The notes beneath the pieces were generated by a model. The model was not told where the DNA came from, made no database searches, and saw only the letters and a program-made list of their open reading frames with translations. From Chaetoderma sp. LZ-2023a (taxonomy: Eukaryota; Mollusca; Caudofoveata; Chaetodermatida; Chaetodermatidae): DNA of 64,000 nt. This document shows positions 1 to 11,244 of the stretch, in pieces. Positions within the stretch are counted from its first letter, which is position 1. Each line of letters starts with the position of its first letter. Location of the stretch: contig CM067369.1 in NCBI GenBank assembly GCA_034401795.1, positions 88,455,923 to 88,519,922 on the forward strand, written 5' to 3'. The position numbers and the translations under genes are program-made.

Positions 1-30
1 TATTAATCAATATTAATTCACAGAGTATGT

Positions 31-170
31 CACGATTATCTTTGGGAATTTATCACTGAAATGTCTGCTGGCTCCATTATCGAGCTAGTCATTCCAATGG
101 TAAATTTTCAAAAATAGTATTCTCTTGGTCGGCAAATTGACAGTTTTCATTACCTCTGTAGAGGCCGCTA
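31..170. repeat. R1 palindromic MITE, partial copy
   Basis: Member of a dispersed family (called R1 here) built around an imperfect palindrome, GGCTC-GAT-n-ATC-GAGCC, flanked by mirrored arms reading 'AAATTTACCACTGGAAT' and 'ATTCCAGTGGTAAATTTTC', then 'TCTCTTG..TGCAAATTGA'. Other copies lie near 2.29-2.46, 4.83-4.97, 8.44-8.57, 13.98-14.17, 15.19-15.38, 23.95-24.17, 39.70-39.80, 57.54-57.61 and 61.37-61.56 kb. There is no coding capacity, so a non-autonomous DNA element is likely. Here the left arm is worn. Confidence 0.6.
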
Positions 171-1171
171 TTAAGTGATTTGGGCATCACTATTGATAAG
201 AAGAAATATAATTAATCATTATCGGGTAAACCGAAAGTTTTCATAATTCGGGTTTTCGGTTTGAGTGTGATAATGGCAGTTTGCAGCGTATTGAACCGGT
301 TTACGATGTGAGATCGGTATATTGCGCAGCTCTACTCGTTGACTGCCTCGAACAGGTATACATACTGAGACTGACGCATGCGCTGCAGGCAGAACACAAC
401 TTTGCTTCGCCTGCACATACTCTCGGCTCTCAGGTCTTGTAAATTGTGCTAACTTTTACCTTAGTATACCGAGATTGTTTCACATCAATATTAAAGCGAT
501 GCTAATCTCATCTCAGATGTTGCATTGCAGCGATAGCATATGGTTCACATTTCCTGATCTGTATCGCAATTATCTGTTTTGTAATATCGAGTAAATGCTG
601 AACAGTGATCGACACCATTTTGTCTCCTCAAGCTATTGCGTGTGATGTCATGTAAGCGTCAATGCATATTTATTATGTAACGCTCATCCCATTGCATATT
701 TTGAAACTAATTTGACTGGAAGTTGTTGCAGCCTATATTCAACAGCTTACATGTAGGATTGCTTTTATACCACATTGCCCAATTGTAGATGGCGCCTCTA
801 TGACTGAGCGTATATACCGAGGCAGACGCACTAGGGTTTTCCTGATTAGATGAAATGTAAATCATGACAGCCATCATAGGGTGTAGAAATGTACCAACAT
901 TTAACTACTAAATCCTGAATATCTTTCCTTAGCGGCGTGATAAAAAGCTTAAAATTACCTGGATAGTTTATGACAGGCGTGTTAGATCACCTGAATAGCT
1001 ATCAAGAGGTAGGATTAGTTATCCTTTAAGTAAAGATAGAATCCGTTCTAGTCTGGTCACGCATCAGCGTCATGACCATGGCTCCTCAGCTACCGTAGCT
1101 GTTTCATTGATATATATCCAGGAACTGACTGACAGACTATATGCATGGAGAAATATCATCTCTCCATTTCC
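171..1171. other. Non-genic stretch
   Basis: No coding region or RNA gene is recognised. A short degenerate piece of the R2 MITE family (TTGAAACTAATTTGACTGG, then GTTGTTGCAGCC) lies near 705-770. Confidence 0.5.
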
Positions 1172-1692
1172 AGAAAACGATATCCCAACATCCTTTGGGC
1201 GGCACGCGTATGACGTAATATATGCCGCTGTGATGTATGTCGTTGTTTCGCGCGCAATTACGTCACAGATTGAAAACATGTTTTGCTTTTCGCGATTTTC
1301 TGAATCTTATATCTTATTTGAGCGAATTTCTGATCACTCGCAAATGTTCACCTTTGTATGTTTCAGAATCAGAATCTGTTTCGCGAAATAGCGGAGCGCT
1401 CTAACAAAACGTAGGCTATCGTTCCGTAGGAGAGGCAAGTTTCTGCCTCGCTAATCTAGCAGAGGTCTCTGGAGCGCTTTCTCTGCAGAACGATCTCCAG
1501 ACTCTCCTATGGAAAAATACGTTTTGTTAGAGCGCTCTGCTATTTCGCAAAACATGTTTGTAGGCGACTCGCGAAAAGCAAAACATGTTTCCAATCTGTG
1601 ACGTAATTGCAGGCGAAATAACGTCACACGTCACAGAGGTATATATTATGCCATAAGCGTGTCGCGTAAAGGATGTTGGGATACCGTTTTCT
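1172..1692. mobile_element. Foldback (hairpin) DNA element
   Basis: The two ends are long inverted repeats: about 1172-1290 pairs with about 1570-1692 (GAAAACG.TATCCCAACATC outermost), and an inner pair of 31 bp sits at 1382-1412 and 1519-1549 with one mismatch. The loop around 1413-1518 is small. It contains no transposase, so it is a non-autonomous foldback or MITE-type element. Short open frames inside it are by-products of the hairpin. Confidence 0.75.
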
Positions 1693-2060
1693 TAACAAAC
1701 ATTATCGTTCCGTATTGAATAGTTTTGTTCCAGAGCGCTCTATTAGAGCGACCTATTGAAACTGGGATTTTTGCACCTCCTATGAAACATAAAGCGGTAT
1801 AGCTCGAATTTAGCTTATCAAGCTTCCAAAACAACACAAAAACAATGGAATATTTTGAACATAATTGGATCGTCAATGTCTTCCAGTCCAATGGATTAGA
1901 AGGCATTGCCGATCAAATTATGTTCAAACTATTCAACTACCACCATGTTTCTTATTAAATAACATGTTTCTGTTTTTGTTTTGGAAACATTTAAGCCTAT
2001 TTATGAGATGTATGTAATCGTACACGGCAAGTAGTTGACTATGACGTCATGTGTAACCAG
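1693..2060. repeat. R2-related hairpin repeat
   Basis: About 1845-1932 is an imperfect hairpin with arms TTGAACATAATTGGAT and its inverse ATC.AATTATGTTCAA. It is followed by R2-like sequence ending in TATGACGTCATGTG at 2040-2053. It resembles 7.62-7.83 and 25.40-25.64 kb. No gene is seen. Confidence 0.5.
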
Positions 2061-2284
2061 GGCTTTGAGAAGTTTAGACAGTGTAAATAAACTGATTCTT
2101 ACCCGCCTGATAAGCCTGATAACCGGCGTCAAATGATACATTTATAAACTGTTGTACATTTTTTAAACAATGTTGTTGAAAACTTTTCGTTTCTGCCATT
2201 GCAATGCGTCCTCGCCCGAGATTCCTTCTCAGCAGTTCGTTATTCCAGTGGCTCGTCTTTAATCATTCGTCCAATAATAGTCAA

Positions 2285-2462
2285 GCTGGCCAAAAACAGC
2301 ATCTGTAGTGGTATTGAGGGAGGTCCAATTACAGGCCAAGAGAGGGATATTCTTGAAAATTTATCACAGCAATTACTGGATTAATGACCGAGACTGTTCC
2401 AGTGGTACATTTTCAACAAATAGTTTTCCCTTGGCCTGCAAATGAACAATGACTCAGCAAAA
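2285..2462. repeat. R1 MITE copy
   Basis: Degenerate R1 family copy. GGCCAAGAG and CCTTGGCC arms flank an ATTTATCACAG...CAGTGGTACATTTTC palindrome. Confidence 0.55.
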
Positions 2463-2614
2463 TTTGTGACTTTCTTGACCATTATTTCTTTAGAAATCTG
2501 TTAATTAGTAACAAACTCAGAATTGAACGCGGATGTAGGTACAGTATAGTTCTGAAATAACTTACCATGCTTTCAAAATAAACCGTACTGTTGAATATTA
2601 TGAACATAATGGAA

Positions 2615-2997
2615 CTTTCCAGTTTTAGCTATGACCCGCCCATCTCTAGCTAAGCTCCACCAACACTTCGCCCCTGTTGGGATTGATCGATCCCTGAATT
2701 CAATGATTTCCAAATTCCAGAAAACTATACAGGTAAGCTGTTTAATCTTTTGAAACTAATTAGATGTGATGCTGTTGGCATGAACAGCGCCCAGTCAAAT
2801 TAGTTTCAAAATATTCAACAGCATGTTTATTAAATAGTAAAGACATACAGTTCGTACAACAACTCTTTAGTCTATCACCAATTATGCGCTCGTGATGAAC
2901 TTAATTACGTCATTCATGAAGCCATTAGTTATGACGCCATCCTACACACTGCGTAGTTGACTATGATGTCATGTGATGGATTCATATAATGGAAAGG
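2615..2997 (+). mobile_element. R2 MITE copy (CTTTCC termini, TGACGTCA-type tail)
   Basis: It begins CTTTCCAGTTTTAGCTAT and ends ATAATGGAAAG, so short terminal inverted repeats are visible. In order the family carries: a GC-rich CCCGCCCA stretch, a GATCGATC palindrome, then a hairpin of about 45-bp arms (CAGTCAAATTAGTTTCAAAA against its inverse, GCAGCAAC at the loop), a TTTATTAAATAGTA stretch, and a tail rich in TGACGTCA or near matches. There is no ORF, so it is non-autonomous. In this copy the left hairpin arm is degenerate. Confidence 0.7.
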
Positions 2998-3266
2998 ACT
3001 ATTGCATTGGAAGACATTGCTGCTTATGTAGGCCTACTTGTCTTTAAGTAACATGTTTCTAGTTTTGTTTTGAAGGCGTATTAGCTTATTAATGGGTTGT
3101 ACCGCATGCAATGCTGGTGGATATTATTTAATATTTGAGAAAACTTCCGTGGTATCAGAATAGTTTTAGCCAATCAAATTGCATTTGTCATAGAAGTTTG
3201 CTCAACTGAGAAATTTATTCCACGCTGTAAAATACACCAGACCTGGGGAAGCAAGTAACAATGTGT

Positions 3267-3676
3267 CTTTCCAGTTTTAACTAGGCCCCGCCCACCTTTA
3301 GCTAAGCTCCGCCCACACTTCGCCGTGTTGGGATCGATCGATCCTCGAATGCCCTAACTATTAAATTCCTGAAAACTATATAGGTAAGCTGTTGAAGATT
3401 TTGTAATTAATTTGACTGGGTACTGTTGCTGCCATAGGGAGCAACAACGCCCAGTCAAATTAGTTTCAAAATATTCAAGAGAATATGTGTTAAATAGTAA
3501 ATACTAGTATTATCCTACAATTCGTACAACAACGCATAGTCTGTCTTCAGGTATGCGTTCGTGACGTACTTATCTACTTAATACATGATGTCATAATGAC
3601 GTCATTCATTATGAAGTCATTCCACACGTCACATAGTTGATTATGACGTCATATGCTGGATGGATAAAGTGGAAAG
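3267..3676 (+). mobile_element. R2 MITE copy inserted after the segmental duplication
   Basis: CTTTCCAGTTTTA at the left and TAAAGTGGAAAG at the right are inverted repeats. The paralogous block at 38.61-38.64 kb passes straight from GGAAGTCAC to ATTGAAGAAAGTCAC with no MITE. This supports insertion here after the duplication and defines an element of about 410 bp. Confidence 0.75.
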
Positions 3677-3749
3677 TTCTATCATGTGATTGAAGAAAGT
3701 CACATGCTATGCGTTATGGGACCTCTAGAGGTGGAACATAGAATAAAAT

Positions 3750-4020
3750 AGAGGGATCCATTTTAGCTATGCCTCGCCCATTTCTAGCTTTGCCCCGCCC
3801 ATTTCTAGCTACGCTCCGTCAAAGTTGTATGTGTATTGGAATCAAGTTATATACTCCGAATCCTGAATTTTCAGAATCCCAATTTCAATGTAAGTATACA
3901 GGTAAGTTGTTGAACATTTTGAAAGCAATTTAACTACAGGCTGTTGCTGCCTATCGTAGGCATGTAATGTGACGTCAATCTTCGTGTGACGTAATTGACT
4001 ATGACATCATATGCTTGAGT
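3750..4020 (+). repeat. R2 family copy, variant
   Basis: R2 sequence with GCCCCGCCCATTTCTAGCT, a degenerate hairpin around 3910-3960, and a GTGACGTCAAT motif at 3970. The counterpart in the duplicate is 38.69-39.05 kb, which keeps both hairpin arms. Confidence 0.6.
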
Positions 4021-4339
4021 GACATGTCACGCCTCTATTCAATGTGTATGGGACAGTGTACTGCGGTTTCTGCAGTCGAGCGTGACCTCGACCATAGGCA
4101 GAGCTTTTAAGGGCAATAGCTCAGTAACCTTTCACGTTCGATATCGAGTATACAGCATTCTTACTCTTGTTTAGTGACTAGCCCATTTGTCATGTCCTGA
4201 ATCAAGAAATTTTGTATCCTACGAATGATGGATTTGTGTTCCTGTGTGGACTTAGAACACACGATAGTTTTGGAGAATTTTCATAATTTGCATTAATCCA
4301 AGATGGCCAATAGTCATCATTCTGATCAAGTAACCTTTG

Positions 4340-4730
4340 AACTAATGGAGGAAGACAGGTTTTAGCCATGCCCCGCCCATCTTTAGCTAATCTCCACCCA
4401 CGATTCGCTCGTGTTGAGATCGATCGATCACTGACCTCCCTTTATCTCAATTTCCAGAAACCTATATAGGTAAGCTTTCGATTATTTTGAAACGAATTTG
4501 ACTTGGTGGTGTTGCTGCTTTTTATGGCTATGGCAGCAACATCGTCCAGGCAAATTAGTTTCAAAATAGTAAAGAGCATGTTTATTAAATACTAAAGACA
4601 TACATTTCGTGCAACAATACTTACTCCGTCATCAATTATGTGTTCGTTATGAAATTAACTATGCCAATCATGACGTAATTGATTATGACGTCATCCTATA
4701 CGTCACGGGCCACATGAAAACGAACCCTTC
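4340..4730 (+). repeat. R2 family copy
   Basis: It contains CCCCGCCCATCTTTAGCTAA, a GATCGATCGATC stretch, hairpin arms at about 4480-4510 and 4540-4570 with GCAGCAAC at the loop, and TATGACGTCATCC near 4684. Its duplicate counterpart is 39.29-39.56 kb. An R1 half copy follows at 4830-4970. Confidence 0.65.
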
Positions 4731-5112
4731 TATTTCTTAATGTTGCAACAAATTATGTTTAATCACACTTCAGACTAGGAGCTGTACAGAAAAAACGTCA
4801 CAAACGAGGTCGAAGAAATATACTTTCCACAAAAAATGCAAATTTATTTTTGAAAATATGTCCCTGTCCTTCCAGTGGCAATTTAAAAAGGGGTTCTCTT
4901 GACTTGAAAATTGACATTCGGCAAGACCTCTGCAGAGGCAGGTTTTGGCTGGCTTCGTCATGAAATGGGTAACCAAGAAGATGACAAAAGCGACACTATG
5001 TTTCCGGTGTATATCAAATCAAGTCACCAGTAAGTGTAAAACATCATGGGCATATTATCATGAGTTGTAAGGGCAATGCAGAGGCGTTAGATAATCAATC
5101 TACATCGTTATT

Positions 5113-7060
5113 CACCAGAGAAAGCCTTGTTGCCATTCCATCTAAGCCAGCATCTGCATTCAACAACCTTAGCAACATCGAGATAACATCATACGAAGTA
5201 AAGAAAGCTGTAAATGACCGAATCCGTCAACACAGAATGCCCTGACCAAATTCTATCCAGAATACCTAGAGCAACATCCAGTCCAACGGCACCAACCCTT
5301 GCCTCCTTGTTCCAGCAATTACTGCATGAATCCACTATCACATTAAGCTGGATACAAGCCAATATTACACCAATATTCAGGAGGTCATAGAATCAAAACA
5401 TCAAAGCACAGGCTTGCTTCATTACCATCAATTGTAAGTTACTAGTGCCCACCATAGCTAGCTCAATTCAGGAATCCATTTCCTCAGTCAATCGTATGAC
5501 GTCATAATCAACTATGTCACGTGTAGGATGACGTCATGATGATTCGATTTAGTCTGTTTTTAATGCGTAATAATCCAACTGTACGAATTGTATGTCTGTA
5601 CCATTTATGCCAGCAACAACACTAACAAATTAGTTTCAAAATATTCAACAGGTTGCCTACCTAGTTTTCTGGATATTAATGGTCAATGAGTTCTGGGATC
5701 GATCGATCCCAACACGAACGAGGCGTGGGTGGAGCTTAGCTAGGGATGGGCTGGGTATAGCTAAATCTGGAAAGGTCCATTAAGTAACACCTAGACCAGA
5801 GCAAGATCCTCCATCCTAATCAACATGGATTCTGTCACAAAAGATGACGCGAGGCACTGCTTAGTATAAAACAAACCACAACCTCACAACATGTTTAGAC
5901 CAACGAAAGCAAGTTGATGCAGCTGTCCTGGATTTCGAAAAAAACAGTTAATAAAGTATCGAACATATTGCCTACTTAAGAAAATCCACCACTCTAGCAT
6001 GCAAAATTGGGCGCCCTTCGCTGGGTAGATAACTTCTTCACTGACAGACAACAAAGAGTAGTTCTTAGCGGAGTGGAGTATCATTCAACTCAACAGAGAC
6101 AAGGTCTGGTATCCCACAAGACGGTGTTAGAACCAATTCTTTTCCGCATATCCATCACGACATCATCGACGACATACAATTAATGACTCAGCAGAGGACT
6201 ATCTTCTCTATGATATCATACGATCGAATCTAGTAAAGACCATCAAAACCTACAGAAACACATGATACACCTATTTTATCGACACATTGCTGGCAGATGG
6301 AGTTTAATGTTTCACATCAAAACGTAACGTATTGGATGTCGCCCAGTATAGGTCTAGATTTATCACCGCATACCCAATGTGAGATCAGATACTAGAAGAG
6401 ACCTCATCAAGTGTGTTCCTAGAAGTGGAGAAGACTCACAACCTAAAGTGGAACACACACATATCTTTAGCTTCACAAATACAGCACACGGTGTACTCGA
6501 ATGTCTCAACAGAAACGGCCATGGATGCCCTCAATCAGTTAAATAAAGGGGTACCAGACCTTTGTTGGACCGAAACTGGAATACAGCTCCACTGTCTGGA
6601 ACCCGCCCACAAAGGGAATCTGTCATACCATGGCTGTTCAGATGATAGCAGATTGATTTGCATTTGTAGAATCTGTCTACAAATACCAGAGTATCGTAGA
6701 CATGTTAACAAGTCTAGACTGGGCATCACTCGCGGAGTGAAAAAGAAAACCAAACATGGCATTCTTGTGCAAGGTATTAATTGGCCCTGTCGCCCCAGAT
6801 AAACACCGCCTCTTACAAAAGTTACAGAGAATATAGGCAACTAACCAACAACATCAGAGTTCATTCATGCCAGGATCTGTGCCGATCTGGAATGGCCTAA
6901 CTGACAGCAGCATCTCGGCATGGGATGTCGATACTGTCAAAGGCTACATCTGGGAGCAGGTCAGCCATCTTGTGAGCAGGGCATTATGTGAAGGTATTTC
7001 CGCCCAAAATACGGCAATGTTATATAGACGTGTTCAAGTCGGACGTTGATGGAATATTGT
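5113..7060 (+). pseudogene. Decayed non-LTR retrotransposon reverse transcriptase
   Basis: Scattered reading frames spell the order of a LINE reverse transcriptase: a PDQIL / LASLFQQLL stretch and ANITPIF around 5240-5390, CKLLVPTI around 5430, a QHGFCHK block near 5820, DFEK (the FDKV region) near 5930, TDNKE near 6040, SAEDYLLYD (degenerate YADD region) near 6190-6215, and LKWNTHIS near 6440. Many stops and shifts show that it is long dead. An R2 MITE in reverse orientation interrupts it at 5480-5790. It begins where the duplicate block (39.947 kb) lacks it, so it arrived after the duplication, or was lost from the other copy. The clade (CR1, Jockey or L2-like) is not resolved. Confidence 0.7.
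5480..5790 (-). mobile_element. R2 MITE, inverted, inside the LINE remnant
   Basis: Reverse-orientation R2: TGACGTCAT motifs come first (5498, 5530), then CAAATTAGTTTCAAAATATT, GATCGATCGATCCC, and the CTGGAAAG terminus at about 5770. It splits the reverse transcriptase remnant, so this insertion is younger than the LINE. Confidence 0.65.
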
Positions 7061-7619
7061 TCAGCATACGATTTTCCTTTATTTGAGTCTAATTTCAAGT
7101 CTCTATGACAATTTTGAAGATTTGACACTGTCACCCAAATATTGTTGACAACATTTTGGATTTATGTAAATTACGAAAATTTCTCAGAGTTGCTGCATTG
7201 GCAACTAAGCTGAATTTGTTTTTGACACAATATGAGTAGGGTACAAATAAACAAAAAGGGGGCATATTATAGAACATTTCTGGGCTGTGTATTGAATACA
7301 TAAGAACGTTAAATAGACTAGGCTCTTATAGTCCACGGCGTTGACAAAATATAGATTCCTACATTACTATCGCTTTACGCTTCGTATTGGCTTCCTCTGA
7401 CTTGATTTATACATTCGTACCCACGTCCATAGTTTTACTTACATTGAAATGTGTCTTAAGCAACTACATACATTGAGATTGGAGAATGTGTTAATACAAT
7501 AAAAAGAGCATTGTCTTCATGCTTTTCTCCCTGTCGTATCGAAGCATATGTCGCGAGACACGATTGTTGTTACTAACGACTAATAGCATCTCAATACAAG
7601 CCACTCACCGTGCAATACA
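7061..7619. other. Non-genic stretch
   Basis: AT-rich sequence with no recognised gene or repeat structure. Confidence 0.4.
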
Positions 7620-7835
7620 GCTCATAAATAAATTACCACCCGTATAAAGAGGAACAGAAACATGATAGTTAGTACTATTTTGAACATGATGTAAGAAATG
7701 TTCTGTTGAATATTTTGAACATAATTGGAGCAATGTCTTCCAATCCAATTATCTTCAAAATAATATTCAACATAACGTTCAAATCTATTTCTGAGCTTAG
7801 GATTGTAGTCCTTTAAGACAATTGGTCTTATGATC
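7620..7835. repeat. R2-related repeat
   Basis: It contains GTTGAATATTTTGAACATAA followed by an inverse AAATAATATTCAAC, as in the 1.85 kb and 25.5 kb copies. Confidence 0.5.
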
Positions 7836-7872
7836 ACGTGACAAAAGGGGCCATCATCATGTGACACCAACA

Positions 7873-8128
<256 letters not shown>

Positions 8129-8625
8129 AATACGGATATAGACATGATATAGGAGTCAGGACCAACCACTTGAAAATAATAAAGGATATTGTTGCGATAT
8201 AGGCAAGCAGGAAGCAGCTTCGTGTAGCATCTCATTTGCAAATTTTCCGGAGCTTGGAGTAGGGGATGGTGGTGGTTGTGGTTGATCCAGCGATGCCACC
8301 CCCACCCCACCCACCCCACACCAGACCGCCCTCAACCATTTCCACACATTGGATGCAAGTCATAATAGAATCCCAGATCCACCGTTGCGCAGAGTTTGAT
8401 GTGAAATACAATTTTGTTTTCATTGAATAAAATTTAATACTTGGTTGCCTAAGGCGGATAAAAACGACCTCCACAGTGGTCTTGGGAAATGTCCATTTGC
8501 ATACCAAGAGAAGCCTATTTTCGAAGATTTATCACAGTGGGAGATTTTCAAAAAAATAATGTAAATAGATATTTTTATGAAAAATTTTGAATTTTCTTAA
8601 TCAAATTTTGGGCATTAAAAAGTTA
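8129..8625. other. Non-genic stretch with R1 remnant
   Basis: No gene is seen. A CCACCCC-rich patch lies at 8297-8330. A degenerate R1 copy lies at about 8440-8570 (CCACAGTGGTCTTGGG, CATTTGCATACCAAGAGAAG). The whole interval 5113-8625 is absent from the duplicate at 39.95 kb. Confidence 0.5.
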
Positions 8626-9205
8626 ACGGAAATGCTCTTATTTACCGTTCCTCTAGGCAGTAAAGGGAGATAACTAATATGCCTTTAGTTCATCTTGGTC
8701 AAGAAAAATTAACTCCCTTCACATAATAAAGTTTCAGATCGTAACGTGAAATGCAGACAGACAAATAATACCAAAAATATCTCCTAACTGTCCTTCGGAA
8801 TGGACGTAAAGAAGTTGGTGCCCACCTACCTGGCATGCCCTTTCTCCTCCGAACACATGTCAACTGTTGCACTAGTAGTACGACAGTCACGATCTAATAT
8901 ATCATGTGGATTTCTGGTCGCTCATAAGAGGATTGATCAGGACGTGGCGGACAGTTGGACTGATCACTCATCTGTTGACTGGTTTGTCCTTTGCCTTATG
9001 AGACCAAGCATCCGAATATCCTACCACCAATATACATCAGGGATAGATATGTTAGAAATGTGTTATGAAATATTATGGAAACAAATGCTTTAACGTGCAC
9101 AAATCTACTCATTTATTTTGCACGGGTGACGCTAAGAGAGAAGCGTTACTAAAAATAAGAGCAACGCCATGGCGACAATATGCATGTTATTAATTTGGGA
9201 AATAC
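8626..9205 (+). repeat. Segmental duplication block 1b (partner 39.948-40.574 kb)
   Basis: GGAAATGCTCTTATTTACCG opens both copies, and they stay collinear to GGGAAATACAGGATGTCCAG. Open frames on both strands are shared but carry no recognisable domain and are not clearly coding. The partner copy ends where Polinton B begins. Confidence 0.75.
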
Positions 9206-10483
9206 AGGATGTCCAGCTAAGGTACATAGGCTTTCCAGAGTGATGATCTCTGGACAAACTCTAATCTGGTAATTAAGGAAGCATGGCATTCTATGATTGT
9301 GCATATTTAATCCATGTATATCCGGTCAGAAATATGATTATTAAACTCGCTATTCAGTGGCCGGTATATATGTGTAAGAGTACGTGGCATTTAATGCTCA
9401 AGTTTAGCGCCTTGTTAAATGCGCATATAAAGAATGTTCTCTGAACCTGATGAAGCAAGTGATCTGATATTTCAACCCCCATATTGATCCATAAACGTCA
9501 ACACTTGCACACAACTTATTATTTCTAACATCAACATGTTATGATTCTAACTTGTTAACCCAGGATTTATTTTTTATATACACTAAATTTTAAGTTTCTT
9601 TTTTCTCGTTTCTTCTTTAGTTAATCATATGGCATTATATTTATTTATCTTCCATTACGTTATTTATTTTTTGGTTTCATCTCAAAATGGTTTTTTTCTT
9701 TTCTACCTTATTTCCGTTCATAATCTTATGTTTACAGGCTGCCCTCCAGCCTCCTCCCACCTCCGAGAGAAATAAAGCAATTCCATCTCCCATCCTACGT
9801 TTACACTGCATGCAACACTTGCATCTGGCAACAACAGCTCAATAGGTAACAACAGGCTGCGCACACACTGCTAGCAACATCTTATGTTTTGATTATTTCA
9901 ATTTTTACTTTCAGTTTCACAACCCTTCGCAACCCTTCGGGGGAGCTACGCACTCCTTCAGGGAGGCACCTCTTAGAGAGAGTCATGGCTGAAACACATC
10001 TAGGTGTAAATGGCCAGTAAATCAACTGAAGGAATGATTAGTGGACTCGTGATAATTAATCTATTCACATATCATAATGCCAGACATGGGACATGTGACG
10101 CGTGGCCTGTTTCGTTCCAGGTGTCTGATTGGTCCTTTGTCTCGATTTCACCTGTTTTATAGAAGTTGAGAGGCGTCTAGCATAAATAGACCTGATTCTG
10201 TACTTTCATATGCTCTTCTTGCCTAAGATTTATTGCCAGTGCGTGTATGGAGACTTAGCAACTTTCCGCCGGCGTGGAATAGGTGTTCCGTTTTATTTGA
10301 GTTAAACTGCAGTTATCTCGATATACGAATTCCATCTCGCCTTCCCCCCTAATGTGATCAACCACTCACATGAGAAGTTTAGTACCATCTAACTATAGAA
10401 TTGTCATTACAAATAGAGGAAATAACTATCTTGTGCTGAGAACGTTTCACAGTTTATAATTCTTTTGACAAGTACGTACCAGA
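9206..10483. other. Non-genic stretch
   Basis: 1.3 kb with no gene, RNA or repeat that I recognise. It has no counterpart in the second duplication unit, where Polinton B and the 51-kb repeats lie instead. Confidence 0.45.
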
Positions 10484-11101
10484 CGGCCGTAGCCATCCTG
10501 AAAACATGTTGGGCACCCTTGAATTTCTTGGTCAGTTTTGGCATGTGATTTTATCGAGACATCAGAGACTGAGCAGATTTGTTTGCCAGACATACTTTAA
10601 TTTGAGAGAGCCTATCTCACTTTCTAATAGAACTTTCCTGGTTACCGTAAACTGCCGCAAATAACGTAATTTAAATCCACGTAGTTACTGCTGAACTGAT
10701 CCTGATAAAACTAAATTTACGGATTTACCCATGAATTCCATTAAGCGAGGAATTCTCAACGCTTCTTCGAATTTAAGTTTGTCGAACTGTCCTTGTCATT
10801 GGTCATTTTGCGGTACTTATTCCTGAGTATGTGGAGTCTCTTCAGCTCTCATTTCCAGTATTCATCTTCGTCAGATCCTGCGGTGGTCTGCTTCCTTGTA
10901 TGAAACATAGTTTAAAGAGATTTGGCGCTCTCCTGAGAGTTTGAATTTCCAGAAAGCGGTTCAATTCTTGCCCACGAATCCGGACATCCTGGTCCCAGAG
11001 ACTTTTACAAGTCAGCTGACCAGCAGTTGTTACCATCACGTCGAAGGATCGCTGGACCTTCTTCTATCAAATTGTGTTTGCTCCATGGACCGTAGGTGTT
11101 A
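10484..11101 (+). repeat. Segmental duplication block 1c, left of the Harbinger (partner 51.714-52.335 kb)
   Basis: It shares CCATCCTGAAAACATGTTGG and about 600 bp onward with 51.72-52.33 kb in the same orientation. Its last three bases, TTA, are the target-site copy left of the Harbinger composite. No convincing gene is seen. Confidence 0.8.
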
Positions 11102-11244
11102 GGCCGCGTTTACATAGAACGTGTCGATATACGGAAGACACGACACGGTACGCGTAGATACACGTCACGCCAACACGGCGGGTTACATAGACTATTCTCG
11201 TGTCTCGATCATTTGACACGGTGACTCTGACGAGTAAAGTTAAA

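Larger units (their letters stand above)
2505..5112 (+). repeat. Segmental duplication block 1a (partner 37.905-39.947 kb)
   Basis: This block aligns by eye, in the same orientation, with 37905-39947 at high identity (roughly 85-90 percent), including non-repeat stretches such as the CAATCAAATTGCATTTGTC region (3170-3230 and 38540-38600) and the CTGCAGTCGAG region (4073 and 39117). It is longer than its partner mainly because an R2 MITE occupies 3267-3676 here only. No gene is seen in it; it is made of several R2 copies, one R1 half copy and unique spacer. Confidence 0.75.

Noticed and set aside
2505-5112. Regularly spaced repeats considered as a CRISPR-like array
   Set aside because: The units are about 400-bp MITEs with hairpins and terminal inverted repeats in an animal genome; there are no short direct repeats with uniform spacers.
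8699-8890. Shared frames in blocks 1b and 2b
   Set aside because: Short, no domain, and conserved only as part of the duplicated DNA.
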